A DNA stretch of 64,000 nt. Source: Tianweitania sediminis. GTDB taxonomy: Bacteria > Pseudomonadota > Alphaproteobacteria > Rhizobiales > Rhizobiaceae. Shown piece after piece: positions 17,875 to 27,099 of this stretch. Both the position numbers and the translations under genes were made by a program. Positions within the stretch are counted from its first letter, which is position 1. The number at the start of each line of letters is the position of its first letter. Location of the stretch: positions 1 through 64,000 of the forward strand of contig NZ_JAGIYY010000001.1 of the NCBI RefSeq assembly GCF_017813335.1, written 5' to 3'. The notes under the pieces were generated by a model. That model had not been told where the DNA came from. It made no database searches and was given only the letters and a program-made list of their open reading frames with translations.

Positions 17875-18825
17875 TCAAGATCCGCTAGTCGTGTTGCCCT
17901 CGGAACGCCGGGCGGAATTCGCCACCGCCCAACGCTCTCCGATCCAAGCGATAATCCTCGTGCTGATTGTTTCAGGTTGCTCCAGGTGCAGCCAGTGGCT
18001 GGCGCCCTCGACCATTTCCAGTGTCCCGTTGTTGCAAACCGCAACGCTCGCTTCCGCGACATGTCGCTCAAGGAAACGATCCTCGTCGGCCCAAAGAACG
18101 AGCGTCGGTGGTTCAACGCGTGCGGGTCGTTTGCTGCGGGGACGTTGCCGCAAGGCGCGGTAATAATTCAGCATGGCGGTCAACGAACCCGGATGACTCC
18201 AGGCTTCAACATAGCGCTCCAGCGCACCTGGCTCGAACGCTCCTGGGCGCGCGCTGCTTGCGACCATGGCCTTCAAGAGGGAGAAGTCAAAGCCGCCGAG
18301 CGTCGCTTCGGGAATCCAGGGCAGCTGGAAAAAGGCGACATAGGTGCTTCGAAGCGCCTGGGTTGGATGTTTGAGCGCCTGTTTGGCCAGGATGTCGGGA
18401 TGCGGGCCGTTCATGAGAACGGCGCGCATCACCCTGCCCGGATGGCGCGCGGCCACCCACCAGCCGATAACGGCGCCCCAATCATGGCCCACAAGGTGGA
18501 AGCGCGCCGCGCCAAACGCATCCGCCAGGGCAATCACGTCGGCGGCCAGGATGGGAAGCGTGTAGGCGCGCACCTCCTGCGGTGCGTCGCTCTTGTTGTA
18601 GCCGCGCATGTCCGGCACGATCACGTGGAAGCCTGCTTGCGCCAACGGGGTGATCTGGTGACGCCAAGCCCACCAGAATTCCGGAAACCCGTGCAGCAGG
18701 ACCACGAGCGGCGCATTGGGATCACCAGCCTCCACGATATGCAGATCAAGCCCGTTGATCCGGCGCCTGGAAGCTCGCCAATTCGCGTCAAGCAGGCTGT
18801 CGGCGTCGTCCGTTCGAGCGCTCAA
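17875..18825 (-). CDS. Alpha/beta hydrolase, epoxide hydrolase-like
   Basis: 316 residues with a TTG start at 18825, chosen because GAGGAG lies eight bases upstream. The oxyanion segment is Leu-Leu-His-Gly-Phe-Pro-Glu (about residue 43). The nucleophile elbow reads Val-Gly-His-Asp-Trp-Gly-Ala, so the nucleophile is Asp as in epoxide hydrolases and haloalkane dehalogenases. A C-terminal Gly-Ala-Ser-His-Trp supplies the catalytic His. It hydrolyses an epoxide or a related small substrate in the cytoplasm. Its start faces the D-aminoacylase promoter. Confidence 0.88.
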   Translation of the reverse strand: MSARTDDADSLLDANWRASRRRINGLDLHIVEAGDPNAPLVVLLHGFPEFWWAWRHQITPLAQAGFHVIVPDMRGYNKSDAPQEVRAYTLPILAADVIALADAFGAARFHLVGHDWGAVIGWWVAARHPGRVMRAVLMNGPHPDILAKQALKHPTQALRSTYVAFFQLPWIPEATLGGFDFSLLKAMVASSARPGAFEPGALERYVEAWSHPGSLTAMLNYYRALRQRPRSKRPARVEPPTLVLWADEDRFLERHVAEASVAVCNNGTLEMVEGASHWLHLEQPETISTRIIAWIGERWAVANSARRSEGNTTSGS

Positions 18826-18924
18826 GCGGCAATCTCCTCGGTGTTGGAGGGGTTAGTGGAAGCAACGCCTTTCCCGGTGGCATGATCCGCAGCCGTGTGC
18901 CGCCGCAACCCGATGTCCCTCGCT

Positions 18925-18960
18925 TATCCTTTGAAAGGCAACTCTATCCATTGTAAGGAT
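18925..18960 (+). promoter_or_regulatory. Tandem operator-like repeat, probable IclR sites
   Basis: TATCCTTTGAAAGG (18925-18938) and TATCCATTGTAAGG (18945-18958) are two copies of one element 20 bases apart, that is two helical turns, 28 bases before the D-aminoacylase start. The core TCCATTGTAA of the second copy is repeated exactly in the promoter of the divergent peptide operon (30267-30276). The IclR regulator encoded at 21458 is the natural candidate. Confidence 0.6.
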
Positions 18961-18985
18961 CATACCTCTCTTGCGGAGGAATGAC

Positions 18986-20488
18986 ATGGGAAACCAGCAG
19001 TTCGATCTTGTGGTCCGTGGCGGACGAGTGATCGACCCTGAAACAGAATTCGATGCGGTTGCCGATATCGGGATGGCCGGCGGCAAGATCGTTTCGATCG
19101 GCGAGGGCTTGCCAGCCTGCGAACGCGAGATCGATGCAACTGGGTTGATTGTGGCACCTGGCTTCATCGATCTTCATGCCCATGGTCAGTCAATCCCCGC
19201 CGATCGCATGCAGGCCTTTGATGGCGTGACAACGGCGCTTGAACTGGAAGTGGGGGCGCTGCCTGTTGATCGCTGGTATGAGCGGCAGGCAACAAACGGG
19301 CGGGTCCTGAACTACGGAACGGCGGCCGCGTGGATCTTCGCGCGCAAGGCGGTGATGATCGGGCTGTCGCTTGATGGCAAGCTCGCGCCGATCGAATTGA
19401 TGGGCGCCGGCGCAAACGACATGCGCTGGTCGGTGGACACGGCTACGCCGGCTCAGACTGACGAGATCGTTTCGATGATGCGCCAAGGGCTTGAGCAGGG
19501 TGCGCTCGGCATCGGCATTCCGCATGGTTATGCGCCGGGTGGCGGAATGAAGGAGATGGCCGCCGTCTGCGAGCTTGCTGCAGCGTTCGACGTGCCGACC
19601 TATACGCACATCCCCTACATGTCGAACATCGATCCCAAGAGCTCGATCGAGGCCTATGTCCGGTTGATCGGCCTTGCCGGTGCCACCGGCGCGCACATGC
19701 ATATCTGCCACCTGAACAGCACCAGCCTGCAGGATGTCGAGCGCGCCGCGCAACTGATCGCCAAGGCTCAGGCGCAGGGCCTGCCGATCACCACCGAGGC
19801 CTATCCCTATGGAACCGGCTCGACCGTGCTTAGCGCCGGCTTCTTCATGGAGCCGGATTATCCTGAGCGTACCGGCACCGGCTATAGGTCGATCCAGGTC
19901 ATCAGCACCGGCCAGCGATTCGAGAACCGCGAGCAGTTGGCGCAGGCGCGGGCCGAAAAGCCGGACGCCATCGTGCTTTGGCATTATCTCGATCCCGACA
20001 ATCCGCATGACGACAAGCTGCTGGACGTTTCCGTCATGTATCCAGGCGGCGCAATCGCGTCGGATGGCATCCCCTGGAGCAGTCCGGATGGATCGCTTTA
20101 TACCGGCACCGAGTGGCCGCTCGGTCCCGACAAGACTGCGCATCCGCGCTCGTCCGGCACGTTTACGCGTTTCCTGCGCAAGTGGGTCGCGGAGCGCAAG
20201 GTCGTGCCGCTCAGCGAAGCCATCGCCAAGTGCACGCTGATCCCCGCCCGGATCGTCGAATCCTGTAGTGAGCAGTTCTGTCGCAAGGGGCGCCTGCAGG
20301 AGGGTTGCGATGCCGACATCGTCGTGTTCGATCTCGAGAAGGTTTACGATCGCGCGACGTTCGAAGAGATGCACCTTCCCGCGGACGGCATGGTCCATGT
20401 GCTGGTCAATGGCGAGCCGGTCATAGCCAATGGCGAACTCGTACTCGACGCGCGTCCGGGCCGGCCGATCTTGAGCGACCCTCGATGA
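18986..20488 (+). CDS. D-aminoacylase / N-acyl-D-amino-acid deacylase-like amidohydrolase
   Basis: 500 residues; start ATG 18986 after GCGGAGGA. It is an amidohydrolase-superfamily metalloenzyme: the beta-sandwich N-terminus (Arg-Gly-Gly-Arg-Val-Ile-Asp-Pro), then Pro-Gly-Phe-Ile-Asp-Leu-His-Ala-His-Gly near residue 55 with the HxH metal pair, and later Tyr-Thr-His-Ile and His-Ile-Cys-His-Leu-Asn as further metal ligands. It releases D-amino acids from N-acyl derivatives. The genes for a peptide importer and a D-amino-acid oxidase lie close by, and the next gene is a metallochaperone overlapping by four bases. Confidence 0.85.
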   Translation: MGNQQFDLVVRGGRVIDPETEFDAVADIGMAGGKIVSIGEGLPACEREIDATGLIVAPGFIDLHAHGQSIPADRMQAFDGVTTALELEVGALPVDRWYERQATNGRVLNYGTAAAWIFARKAVMIGLSLDGKLAPIELMGAGANDMRWSVDTATPAQTDEIVSMMRQGLEQGALGIGIPHGYAPGGGMKEMAAVCELAAAFDVPTYTHIPYMSNIDPKSSIEAYVRLIGLAGATGAHMHICHLNSTSLQDVERAAQLIAKAQAQGLPITTEAYPYGTGSTVLSAGFFMEPDYPERTGTGYRSIQVISTGQRFENREQLAQARAEKPDAIVLWHYLDPDNPHDDKLLDVSVMYPGGAIASDGIPWSSPDGSLYTGTEWPLGPDKTAHPRSSGTFTRFLRKWVAERKVVPLSEAIAKCTLIPARIVESCSEQFCRKGRLQEGCDADIVVFDLEKVYDRATFEEMHLPADGMVHVLVNGEPVIANGELVLDARPGRPILSDPR

Positions 20489-21390
20489 CGACGCCCGTCC
20501 TCCTCGTCACCGGGTTCCTGGGGGCGGGAAAGACAAGCTTCGTGAACGCGATGCTGGCGCAATCCGGCCGGCGGCGCATCGCCGCGATCGTCAACGATTT
20601 TGGCTCGATCAACATCGACGAGGAACTGATCGACACCAGGACCGACACCGTTGTCGGCCTTGCGAATGGCTGCGTCTGCTGCACGCTCCAAGGCGATCTC
20701 CTGCGCACGATTAAGCTGCTTCTGGCACGCGACCTCACGCCGGAGCATATCGTCATCGAAGCGAGCGGGGTCGCCGATCCGGCGGGTATCCTGCAGGCGC
20801 TTCAGGATCCGGTCCTTTGGAAGAGCGCGCGTCTCGACGGCGTTGTTTGCGTGGTGGACGCGCTGGATTACCCGACGCGCCGTTCCGACGAGCTTTGGCG
20901 GGCGCAGCTTGCAGGGGCAAACTTCATCGTCCTGTCAAAGACTGGTGATCTCGAAGACAGGAAGGCTGCGGAACTCGCAGCCGCGCTCAGTAAGGCCGGC
21001 ACACCGGTGATCGATCTGTCCCGTGAGCCGTTTCCGACGGAGCTATTCCTTGGCACGGGTCCAACGTCCGGCTTCCGCTCGACCGAGGCCACGCCGCCGA
21101 TCCACGCCGGCCGATTTGCCAAGGTCGAATGGCAAACGGAGAAGACGATCACGCTGGCCGGGCTCCAGGCCGTTATCAGCGAGTTTGCGCCGGTGTTGAT
21201 GCGCGCGAAGGGACTGCTGTCCTTCACCGAGCGTCCGGGGCAATCCTTTCTGCTGCAGATGGTGGGGCGTCGCGTGACGCTCGAGCCTTGGGACCGTGCT
21301 TTAACCGGCTGCCGGCTGGTTCTGATCGGCGAAAGGAACGAGCTTGCCCCTAGTGAACTGGAAGCGCGCCTCGACGCTCTGGCAGGTTGA
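20485..21390 (+). CDS. CobW/G3E-family GTP-dependent metallochaperone
   Basis: 301 residues; the start is the ATGA overlap with the amidohydrolase stop. Walker A is GFLGAGKT (residues 10-17) and the metal-binding CxCC motif is Gly-Cys-Val-Cys-Cys-Thr (Cys 63, 65, 66), both classic for COG0523. The C-terminal CobW_C domain is present. Members deliver Zn or another metal to a client enzyme. Coupling to a metal-dependent amidohydrolase suggests that enzyme as the client. Confidence 0.88.
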   Translation: MTTPVLLVTGFLGAGKTSFVNAMLAQSGRRRIAAIVNDFGSINIDEELIDTRTDTVVGLANGCVCCTLQGDLLRTIKLLLARDLTPEHIVIEASGVADPAGILQALQDPVLWKSARLDGVVCVVDALDYPTRRSDELWRAQLAGANFIVLSKTGDLEDRKAAELAAALSKAGTPVIDLSREPFPTELFLGTGPTSGFRSTEATPPIHAGRFAKVEWQTEKTITLAGLQAVISEFAPVLMRAKGLLSFTERPGQSFLLQMVGRRVTLEPWDRALTGCRLVLIGERNELAPSELEARLDALAG

Positions 21391-21457
21391 TACGCCCGCA
21401 CCTGTTTGCGGAAGCTCGGAAGATGCGTAAACAAGTCACACGAACGGGAAAACGAGC

Positions 21458-22261
21458 TTGCAAAGAGCAAAGGGAACGGACCGGATCCTCGATATTCTCG
21501 ACCACCTCGAGAATGTCACCGAGCCGATCAGCCGCAACGCGCTGGCCAAGGCGCTCGATTGTCCGCGCTCGACGATCTATTCCCTGGTCGACCAACTTGT
21601 GGCGCGCGACTGGTTGGCGGTTGCCGATGACGGCGGTATCCGTCTGGGGCACCGCGCCGGCCTGCTGGGGTTGGCCTATTCCCGCAGCGCCCAATTTGAG
21701 CGCATGGCGCGCGAGGTGGTGCAGCGCGTGGCGGTGGAAACCGGTGTGGTCACGGAGATCAACGTGGCGGATAACTGGCAGCAACTGGTGCTCATCTCAG
21801 CCACGGGCCGCAGCCGCAACTATCTGCAGACTGTAGAAGGCTCGCGCTATCCGCTGCCAATTACGGGATCGGCCCGGCTGCAACTCGCGGGCATTCCGCG
21901 GGACAGCCTTGCCAGAAACATCCACGAAGAAGAGTTCAGGCTTGGTTCGGGCAAGCTGCTGCCGTTCGACCGCTTCTGCGAAGAAATCGAACAAGCTGGG
22001 CGCGATGGGTATTTCGTGGCGCGGGGACTGATCGAACCCTATGTCGGAACCCTTGGCACCCCCATCCTCAACCGACTTCACCAATGCGTAGCCACCCTCA
22101 GCATCGTGTTGCCGCAGGCAGACCTGGACTCCCGACAACAGGACCTGATCGACACGCTCCGCCGCGGGTCGGATGAACTCTCCAGCTCCTTGCGGACGGC
22201 TGTATGGCCCATGGGCGACCGCGCCCACAGCCACCTACATCGTGACAGGAATGCGCTTTAG
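21458..22261 (+). CDS. IclR-family transcriptional regulator
   Basis: 267 residues with a TTG start (no upstream ATG in frame). The N-terminal winged helix (about residues 8-65) shows Ile-Ser-Arg-Asn-Ala-Leu-Ala-Lys-Ala-Leu and Ser-Thr-Ile-Tyr-Ser-Leu-Val-Asp-Gln-Leu; the C-terminal IclR effector domain follows. It is the third gene of the D-aminoacylase operon and overlaps by four bases, tail to tail, with the DadA-like gene. It likely controls both operons of the D-amino-acid module. Confidence 0.9.
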   Translation: MQRAKGTDRILDILDHLENVTEPISRNALAKALDCPRSTIYSLVDQLVARDWLAVADDGGIRLGHRAGLLGLAYSRSAQFERMAREVVQRVAVETGVVTEINVADNWQQLVLISATGRSRNYLQTVEGSRYPLPITGSARLQLAGIPRDSLARNIHEEEFRLGSGKLLPFDRFCEEIEQAGRDGYFVARGLIEPYVGTLGTPILNRLHQCVATLSIVLPQADLDSRQQDLIDTLRRGSDELSSSLRTAVWPMGDRAHSHLHRDRNAL

Positions 22262-23478
22262 GCCGCCAGCTGGAGCTCGCTGGGAAGCGTCCTACCGCAG
22301 GTGATCGCATCAGCAAGTAGGGCGGCGGTCGTCGGCCCAAGCGTGAAGCCTTGATGACCGTGGCCGAAGTTGAACCAAAGGCCGTGGTGCCTGGGGGCAG
22401 CGCCGACGATCGGCAGCATGCCCGGCATGCAGGGACGGTTGCCATGCCATGCCGTTTCGGCCACGGGCTCCCCGAGCTCGAAAAGCTCACCGGCCGCCTT
22501 CTCAACCTGCCGCAACTGCCGCGCGCTGGGGGCTGAGTCGATCCAGGTCAGTTCTGCGCCCGTGAGGACGCGAAGGCCCTGGCGCATCGGCGAAATGACC
22601 CCACCGCGGTCAGCGTCGATCATTGGGAGGTCCGGACCCGCGCCGGTGAAATGGCGGTGATAGCCGCGCTTGAAGAACATTGGGATCCGATAATCGAAGC
22701 GGCGAAGGAATTCTCCAGCCCAAGGCCCAAGCGCTACAACCGCCATTGATGCATCAACCTTGCCATTGGGACCGGTAACGGCCCAGCTGTTGCCGGATTG
22801 CACAAGCGTTCCGGCATCCGCGCAAAGGATTGTCCCACCCCGACGGGCGAAAAGCGAAGCATAGGCTGCCACCAACGCTCCTGGATCGGCGCAGGTTGCG
22901 GCTTCGATCCACCGGACCGCACCACCGAGCTGTTGGCGCAGGTTGGGTTCTGCAGCGCCAAGCTCCTTGCCGGTTTCCAGCCGTGCGGCAACGCCATAGC
23001 TTGCTGTAATGCGCTCGGCCTCGCGTGCAGCCGCCTCGAAGCTTCGCTCGCTCCGGTGGATCTGCCGAAAGCCGTCGCGGCGCACCAGCGCCTGGGCCCC
23101 GGCAGCCTCGATCAACGGATCGTGGTCGTTCAGCGCGCGGCGGATAAGTTGGCTGTACTGGATTGCGATCCGCTTGTGGCTCTCCGGTGCCGACTTTGCG
23201 AAGTATTGCAGCAACGGTCCGCCCCAACGATGCATGGAGCCAGCCCGCCAGCGAACCTTGGCGTTCATACCGAGCGCCGCCGAGGCAATCTCGCCGATGG
23301 AGCGCGGGAAGGCGTAGGGCTCGACTGCCTCGACCTGGATGACCCCGGCATTGCCATAGCTGGTTTCCCGCCCCGGCTCGCGGCGATCAACCAGAACAAC
23401 AGTCTGGCCGCGCTCCTGCAAGGCGAGCGCGGTTGCCACGCCGACCATGCCCGCACCCACTACGATACAATCAGCCAT
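22258..23478 (-). CDS. FAD-dependent D-amino-acid dehydrogenase/oxidase (DadA-like)
   Basis: 406 residues. The N-terminal FAD-binding Rossmann motif is Val-Val-Gly-Ala-Gly-Met-Val-Gly (residues 5-12), then Thr-Ser-Tyr-Gly-Asn-Ala-Gly as in DadA. The C-terminal Asn-Phe-Gly-His-Gly-His-Gln-Gly-Phe-Thr-Leu-Gly closes the FAD site. It oxidatively deaminates D-amino acids to 2-oxoacids, using the electron chain or oxygen. Last gene of the peptide operon, downstream of the importer. Confidence 0.88.
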   Translation of the reverse strand: MADCIVVGAGMVGVATALALQERGQTVVLVDRREPGRETSYGNAGVIQVEAVEPYAFPRSIGEIASAALGMNAKVRWRAGSMHRWGGPLLQYFAKSAPESHKRIAIQYSQLIRRALNDHDPLIEAAGAQALVRRDGFRQIHRSERSFEAAAREAERITASYGVAARLETGKELGAAEPNLRQQLGGAVRWIEAATCADPGALVAAYASLFARRGGTILCADAGTLVQSGNSWAVTGPNGKVDASMAVVALGPWAGEFLRRFDYRIPMFFKRGYHRHFTGAGPDLPMIDADRGGVISPMRQGLRVLTGAELTWIDSAPSARQLRQVEKAAGELFELGEPVAETAWHGNRPCMPGMLPIVGAAPRHHGLWFNFGHGHQGFTLGPTTAALLADAITCGRTLPSELQLAA

Positions 23479-23508
23479 GTCTGGCGGAACCTCTTGTTGA
23501 TTAGCTGG

Positions 23509-25188
23509 TCAGGAAACGGCCGCCGGCCAGGCGATCTCGCGACAAGCGCCGAAGTCCCAGCCACGCCCCGGTGCGGCGTCGATCAGCGAGCGGGTGTAAG
23601 GGTGCTTGGGCGCGACAAGCACTGCTTCGGCGGTGCCGTGCTCGACCACCTTTCCGTGCTGCATGACGATGACGTAGTCGCAGATCTGGGCCGCTACGCG
23701 CAGGTCATGCGTGATGAACAGGATGGCAATGCCAAGCTTCTGCTGAAGGTCGTCGAGAAGCTTCAGAACCTGGTCCTGTACCGAAACGTCGAGCGCGGAA
23801 ACCGCCTCATCGGCGACGATGACGTCAGGCTCCATGGCAACCGCCCGGGCGATTGCAATTCGTTGTCGCTGGCCGCCGGAGAACTGGTGCGGATACGAAT
23901 CGAGCGCATCGGCAGAAAGGCCGACGATCTCCATCAACTCGCGTGCACGAGCGAGTGCTTTTTCAGGCGCGACGCCGAAATTCGTCGGCCCCTCGATCAG
24001 GCTCTGGCCGATTTTGCGGCGCGGGTTGAGCGAACGATAGGGGTCCTGAAAAACGATCTGGATCTTGGCGCGCTGATCGCGCAGTCGGCCCTGCGGCAGG
24101 TGGGCAATATCGAGGGAGCCCAGACGAATAGCTCCGTTGGTTGGCTCGACGAGGCGCATGACGCAGCGTGCCACCGTGGTCTTGCCCGATCCGCTTTCGC
24201 CGACGATGCCTAGCGTGCGGCCGGGCATGAGCTGAAACGTGACATCCTCGGCCGCACGCTTTTCGCTGCGCGCCTTCAGGAAGCCACCGGACGCGTAGGT
24301 CTTCCCAAGCCCGGCGACTTTGAGTGCAGCGGGCGCTGAAACTTCGGGCCGTGGACTGCGCGGATGCAGGCTTGGCACGGCCTTGAGCAGTGCGCGCGTG
24401 TATTCATGCCGCGGTTGGCGGAAAAGCACCTGGGCTGGTGCGGACTCCACAATTTGGCCGTGGCGCATGACATGCACGGTGTCGGCGATCTCGGAAACCA
24501 CGCCCATGTCGTGGGTGATGAAGAGCACGGCTGTGCCATGCTTGCGCTGCAGCTCGGAGATCAGCGCCAAGATCTGCTTTTGCGTCGTGACATCGAGCGC
24601 GGTGGTCGGCTCGTCGGCAATCAGCAGCGTTGGCTCCAGGATCAGTGCCATGGCAATCATGATGCGCTGGCGCTGGCCTCCCGAGAGCTGGTGGGGATAA
24701 GAGCGATAAATGCGTTCCACATCCGGGAGGTGCACCTGGTCCATGATGTCGAGCACGCGCCGCTTCGCTTCCTTGCCTGAGGCAAGACCGTGCGAACGCA
24801 GAACTTCCAGGATCTGGTTGCCGACCCGAATGACCGGGTTCAAGGCCGTCATCGGCTCCTGGAAGATCATTGAGATCCGGCTGCCGCGCAGCGCGCGCAT
24901 CTGGCGCTTGGAGCGGGTCAGAAGATCGGTTTCGCCGAGCATGATCCGGCCTGATGTGACCTTCAAAACACCGGATGGCAGGAGGCCCATGACGGCGAGC
25001 GACGTCAACGACTTGCCCGAGCCGCTTTCGCCCACCAGGCAGGCTGTTTCGCCCTTGCGGATCTTCAAACTGACACCGTCGAGGACAGGTGTCTGCCCCG
25101 CCATGGTCTGCAGGCCGATATGCAGGTTCTCGATAGCGATCACGTCAGCGACGCCGTCGAACCGGCCGGTCTTGAAACGCTCCATCAC
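23509..25188 (-). CDS. Fused dipeptide/oligopeptide ABC ATPase (DppD-DppF type)
   Basis: 559 residues with two complete ATPase domains. The first has Walker A GESGSGKS (about residue 53), signature LSGGQRQR and LIADEPTTALDVT; the second has GESGSGKT (about 333), FSGGQRQR and VADEAVSALDVS. Start is GTG 25188 or the next-codon ATG; GGAGGG is upstream. The domains energise peptide import with the two permeases encoded upstream. Fusion of the D and F ATPases is common in rhizobia (GsiA-like). Confidence 0.92.
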   Translation of the reverse strand: MMERFKTGRFDGVADVIAIENLHIGLQTMAGQTPVLDGVSLKIRKGETACLVGESGSGKSLTSLAVMGLLPSGVLKVTSGRIMLGETDLLTRSKRQMRALRGSRISMIFQEPMTALNPVIRVGNQILEVLRSHGLASGKEAKRRVLDIMDQVHLPDVERIYRSYPHQLSGGQRQRIMIAMALILEPTLLIADEPTTALDVTTQKQILALISELQRKHGTAVLFITHDMGVVSEIADTVHVMRHGQIVESAPAQVLFRQPRHEYTRALLKAVPSLHPRSPRPEVSAPAALKVAGLGKTYASGGFLKARSEKRAAEDVTFQLMPGRTLGIVGESGSGKTTVARCVMRLVEPTNGAIRLGSLDIAHLPQGRLRDQRAKIQIVFQDPYRSLNPRRKIGQSLIEGPTNFGVAPEKALARARELMEIVGLSADALDSYPHQFSGGQRQRIAIARAVAMEPDVIVADEAVSALDVSVQDQVLKLLDDLQQKLGIAILFITHDLRVAAQICDYVIVMQHGKVVEHGTAEAVLVAPKHPYTRSLIDAAPGRGWDFGACREIAWPAAVS

Positions 25189-25191
25189 CGT

Positions 25192-26085
25192 TCAGCCCTC
25201 CCGCTTGCGCATGCGCGGGTCCAGCCTGTCGCGCGCCGTGTCGCCGAGGATGTTGATGGAAAGCACGCAGAGCGAGAGAAGCAGGCCCGGCCAAAAGATC
25301 AGCGACGGCTTCACAAGGAAGTAGGTGCGGCCATCAGCCATGATGTTGCCCCAGCTCGGCGTCTCGGTGCCGATGCCGAGGCCGAGAAAGGAGAGGATCG
25401 CCTCGATCAAGATGGCCGAAGCGCAGATATAGGTCGCCTGTACGATCAGCGGTGCCAGCGTGTTGGGCATGAGGTGTCGCCACAAGATGGTCGGCATGCG
25501 CGTACCCAGGGAAATCGCCGCTTCGACATAAGGCTCCTCGCGCGCCGAAAGCACGACGGAGCGCACGAGCCGCACCACACGGGGGATCTCGGAAAAGGTG
25601 ATGGCGATGATCACGGAAACGACGCTTGCGCCATGGACCGCAACCAGAGCGACGGCCAGCAGCACCGCGGGGATCGCCATGAAAGCATCCATGACGCGCA
25701 TGATGATGGCGTCGGCCAGGCGGAAGAAGCCAGCCACCAGCCCGATGATCAGGCCGGCAGCGACGCTGACCACTGCCGTCCCGAGCCCGATGAACAGCGA
25801 CACCTGGCCCCCGTAAAGGATGCGCGACAGGAGATCGCGTCCAAAGGCATCTGTGCCCAGCGGGAAGTCGGCACTTGGGGGCTTCAGCCGGTTCGTCGGC
25901 GAAAGCGCCAGCGGATCATGCGGGGCAAGCAGGGGCGCGCAGATCGTGACGGCGAGAATAACCAGCAGAACGATCGCAGCAATTGCGGGCAAAATGCCGA
26001 TTCGGGTGCTGCCTGGCAGGCTGAGAAAACGGGACACGCCGGGCTGTGGCGCGACGGCATCGGTTTCGCCAAGGGTCCTGGTCAT
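25192..26085 (-). CDS. Dipeptide ABC transporter permease (DppC-like)
   Basis: 297 residues. The OppC_N segment at residues 30-80 ends Pro-Leu-Gly-Thr-Asp-Ala-Phe-Gly-Arg-Asp, a signature of this family. Six helices; the coupling loop is Glu-Ala-Ala-Ile-Ser-Leu-Gly-Thr. The start overlaps the DppB stop (TAATG). It pairs with DppB as the inner-membrane channel. Confidence 0.92.
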   Translation of the reverse strand: MTRTLGETDAVAPQPGVSRFLSLPGSTRIGILPAIAAIVLLVILAVTICAPLLAPHDPLALSPTNRLKPPSADFPLGTDAFGRDLLSRILYGGQVSLFIGLGTAVVSVAAGLIIGLVAGFFRLADAIIMRVMDAFMAIPAVLLAVALVAVHGASVVSVIIAITFSEIPRVVRLVRSVVLSAREEPYVEAAISLGTRMPTILWRHLMPNTLAPLIVQATYICASAILIEAILSFLGLGIGTETPSWGNIMADGRTYFLVKPSLIFWPGLLLSLCVLSINILGDTARDRLDPRMRKREG

Positions 26086-27026
26086 TAGTAGCGGATCCTC
26101 GGGTCAAACAAGGTGTAGGCGAGGTCGATGGCGAGGTTCACCAGAACATAGATGCCGCTGGTCAGAAGGATCATGCCCTGGATGACAGGGTAGTCGCGCG
26201 CCATGACCGCGTCGATCGTCAGGCGGCCGATGCCCGGAATGTTGAAGACGCTTTCAACGACCACCACGCCCGAGAGCAACATGGCAAAGCCTGTGCCCAC
26301 GACGGTGAGAATCGGCACGGCGGCGTTGCGCAACCCGTGCTGCAGCAGGACGCGGGGTTCACTGACGCCTTTTGCATGCGCGGTACGGATATAGTCCTCG
26401 CCCAAAACGTTCAGCAGGCTCGCGCGGGTCATTCTGGCGGTCAGCGCAACGTATGCGGTTGTGAGCGTCAGCGCGGGCAGGATGGCGTGGCGCAGAAACT
26501 CCCCGAACCCGAGCGCCGGGTCCTTATAGCCTTGTACCGGCAACCAGCGCAGGTCGGCGGCGAAAATCTTGATGAAGATGTAGCCCACAACGAAGGCGGG
26601 GACCGAAAAGCCGGCAACCGAGATGATCATGACGATATGATCGCTCAGCCGGCCGTGGCGCCAAGCGGCAATCGTGCCGAGCGGCACGGCAATCAGCACC
26701 GACATGACTATTGTAAGAAGAGCGATGTAGAGCGTCGGCCAGATCCGGCTGGCGATCAATGCGTTTACCGAGGTGCCGGACAAGAGCGAGGTACCCAGAT
26801 CGCCCTGCAGCAGCTGTCCGATCCAGTGCAGGAACTGCAGGTAGATCGGTTCGTTCAGTCCCATGGCCTCTCGCATGCTGGCGATCTGCTCGGGCGTCGC
26901 ACTGTCGCCGGCAATGATGGCAGCCGGGTCGCCGGGCGTCAGGCGGAGGATAAGGAAGACGATCAACGCAACGATCGCCATCACGGGGATCACGGCCAAG
27001 GTGCGCTTGATGATGTACGCCAACAT
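26085..27026 (-). CDS. Dipeptide ABC transporter permease (DppB-like)
   Basis: 313 residues. The N-terminus Met-Leu-Ala-Tyr-Ile-Ile-Lys-Arg is typical of DppB/OppB; Leu-Thr-Pro-Gly-Asp-Pro-Ala follows at about residue 30. Six helices, and a coupling loop at Arg-Thr-Ala-His-Ala-Lys-Gly-Val. Located directly after the binding-protein gene. Confidence 0.92.
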   Translation of the reverse strand: MLAYIIKRTLAVIPVMAIVALIVFLILRLTPGDPAAIIAGDSATPEQIASMREAMGLNEPIYLQFLHWIGQLLQGDLGTSLLSGTSVNALIASRIWPTLYIALLTIVMSVLIAVPLGTIAAWRHGRLSDHIVMIISVAGFSVPAFVVGYIFIKIFAADLRWLPVQGYKDPALGFGEFLRHAILPALTLTTAYVALTARMTRASLLNVLGEDYIRTAHAKGVSEPRVLLQHGLRNAAVPILTVVGTGFAMLLSGVVVVESVFNIPGIGRLTIDAVMARDYPVIQGMILLTSGIYVLVNLAIDLAYTLFDPRIRY

Positions 27027-27099
27027 GCTGGCCGTAGCTCCTGAGGAAACTGGCGTTCCGGCCCACCTTCACGGATAGGCCGGAAGCTGGCGCCGAAGA

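Noticed and set aside
22798-24213. 471-codon plus-strand ORF
   Set aside because: Crosses two well-supported minus-strand genes (DadA-like and ABC ATPase) and has no domain.
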